64,000 nt of DNA from Propionivibrio sp. (GTDB lineage: Bacteria; Pseudomonadota; Gammaproteobacteria; Burkholderiales; Rhodocyclaceae), in contig JADJLB010000001.1 of the NCBI GenBank assembly GCA_016705685.1, positions 372,001 through 436,000 on the forward strand. Direction: 5' to 3'. Numbering within the stretch: the first letter of the stretch is position 1; each line of letters starts with the position of its first letter. The notes beneath the pieces are model-generated. The model searched no databases. It saw only the letters and a program-made list of their open reading frames with translations, and was not told where the DNA came from. Both the position numbers and the translations under genes were made by a program. Positions 63,618 through 64,000 of the stretch are shown in pieces.

Positions 63618-64000
63618 ATGCAGATAGCTCGCGTCGCGCTCGATGTTCCGCTGCACCGGCTTTTTGACTACCTTGTCCCAGAGCGTGAGGAACTATCGGC
63701 GGCCGATGTCGGGCTGCGGGTCTGCGTTCCCTTTGGCCGTCGATCAAGGATCGGCATTGTCGTTGAACTTCCGCACACCAGCGAACTGGCCATCGAGCGG
63801 CTCAAACCGATTGAAGCCGTTTTGCGCGATCTCCCCGCCCTGCCGGCAGACTGGTTCCGCCTGTGTGAATTCTGCGCGACCTATTATCAGGCGCCTCTGG
63901 GCGAAGTCATGCTGTCCACCCTGCCTGCCAGCCTCCGGCGCATCGCCCCGCCGAAGGCGCGGACAAACCATCGCCGGACGAAACCGCCGCCGCCTTGCGA
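63618..64000 (+). CDS. priA: Primosomal protein N' PriA (5' part, truncated by window edge)
   Basis: First ~127 residues of the replication restart helicase. MQIARVALDVPLHRLFDYLVPE and GLRVCVPFGRRSRIGIVVEL form the 3'-DNA-binding domain, and FCATYYQAPLGEVMLSTLPASLRR follows, as in PriA. ATG 63618 gives the standard N-terminus. The helicase motifs lie outside. Its linked position after hemE and beside DnaA boxes fits a replication-related locus. Confidence 0.88.
   Translation, partial: MQIARVALDVPLHRLFDYLVPEREELSAADVGLRVCVPFGRRSRIGIVVELPHTSELAIERLKPIEAVLRDLPALPADWFRLCEFCATYYQAPLGEVMLSTLPASLRRIAPPKARTNHRRTKPPPPC

Noticed and set aside
1-64000. CRISPR arrays, rRNA genes, prophage structural genes
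   Set aside because: No regularly spaced repeats, rRNA-like segments or phage-type gene blocks were seen.

Overview
The window is GC-rich, gene-dense bacterial DNA, apart from a few AT-rich intergenic patches. Gene order and protein types point to a betaproteobacterium, most likely a Rhodocyclales/Rhodocyclaceae member (Propionivibrio, Accumulibacter or Dechloromonas type). This is inference from synteny (mnmG-rsmG-parA-parB; rsmB-DUF4390-ntrY-ntrX-trkA-trkH; hemE-priA) and from the giant FAD/Fe-S protein with a DUF3683-type N-terminus. No rRNA gene or taxonomic marker was available to confirm it.

Layout. 1-3.5 kb: a branched-chain amino acid ABC transporter on the minus strand (livJ, livH and a livM-livG fusion running off the left edge). 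3.7-5.3 kb: a UbiB-type kinase. 5.3-6.75 kb: an accessory patch with two toxin-antitoxin modules (a Phd/VapC-like pair whose toxin appears frameshifted in a T7 run, and brnTA), ending in an attC-like hairpin. 6.9-14.5 kb: rep helicase, a Lys/Ala-rich secreted protein, cytochrome c5, flavin reductase, a 47-aa peptide gene abutting mutY, pseudoazurin, and a response regulator with TPR repeats. 14.6-18.9 kb: mnmG, rsmG, parA, parB. 18.9-21.9 kb: a LysR regulator divergent from an AhpD-like protein and a PPOX/ferredoxin-reductase fusion that lacks its expected 2Fe-2S domain.

21.9-26.7 kb is a small genomic island between that fusion gene and a tRNA-Arg(CCG) gene. It holds a Fic-family pseudogene that has lost its catalytic core, a hipBA module with three matching 16-bp operator-like dyads around a strong promoter, a small unknown gene and an IS110-type insertion sequence whose ribosome binding site lies in a hairpin.

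26.8-33.9 kb: the late cobalamin pathway as two divergent sets (cobU-cbiB-cobD-btuF, and cobT-cobS-cobC followed by a MidA-type methyltransferase). 34-39.8 kb: housekeeping genes (a 55-aa ORF, cca, GST, an NDUFA9-like SDR, slt, 5-formyl-THF cyclo-ligase). 39.9-41.5 kb: the beta and a small gamma-like subunit of a Na+-pumping decarboxylase without an adjacent alpha subunit. 41.6-46.7 kb: a FixL/FixJ-like two-component pair behind an 18-bp palindrome, and a CHASE-PAS-GGDEF-EAL protein. 46.7-53.5 kb: patB-like lyase, ilvA, and the 1301-aa FAD/Fe-S oxidoreductase. 53.6-62 kb: rsmB, DUF4390, ntrY, a degenerate ntrX, trkA, trkH. 62.1-64 kb: hemE, an AT-rich gap with DnaA boxes, and the start of priA at the right edge.

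The most interesting signals are the island next to tRNA-Arg with its hipBA operator array, the decayed Fic gene, the homopolymer frameshift in the VapC-like toxin, the attC-like hairpin behind brnTA, the coupled peptide gene before mutY, the NtrX that has lost its ATPase motifs, and the DnaA-box/AT-rich region before priA.
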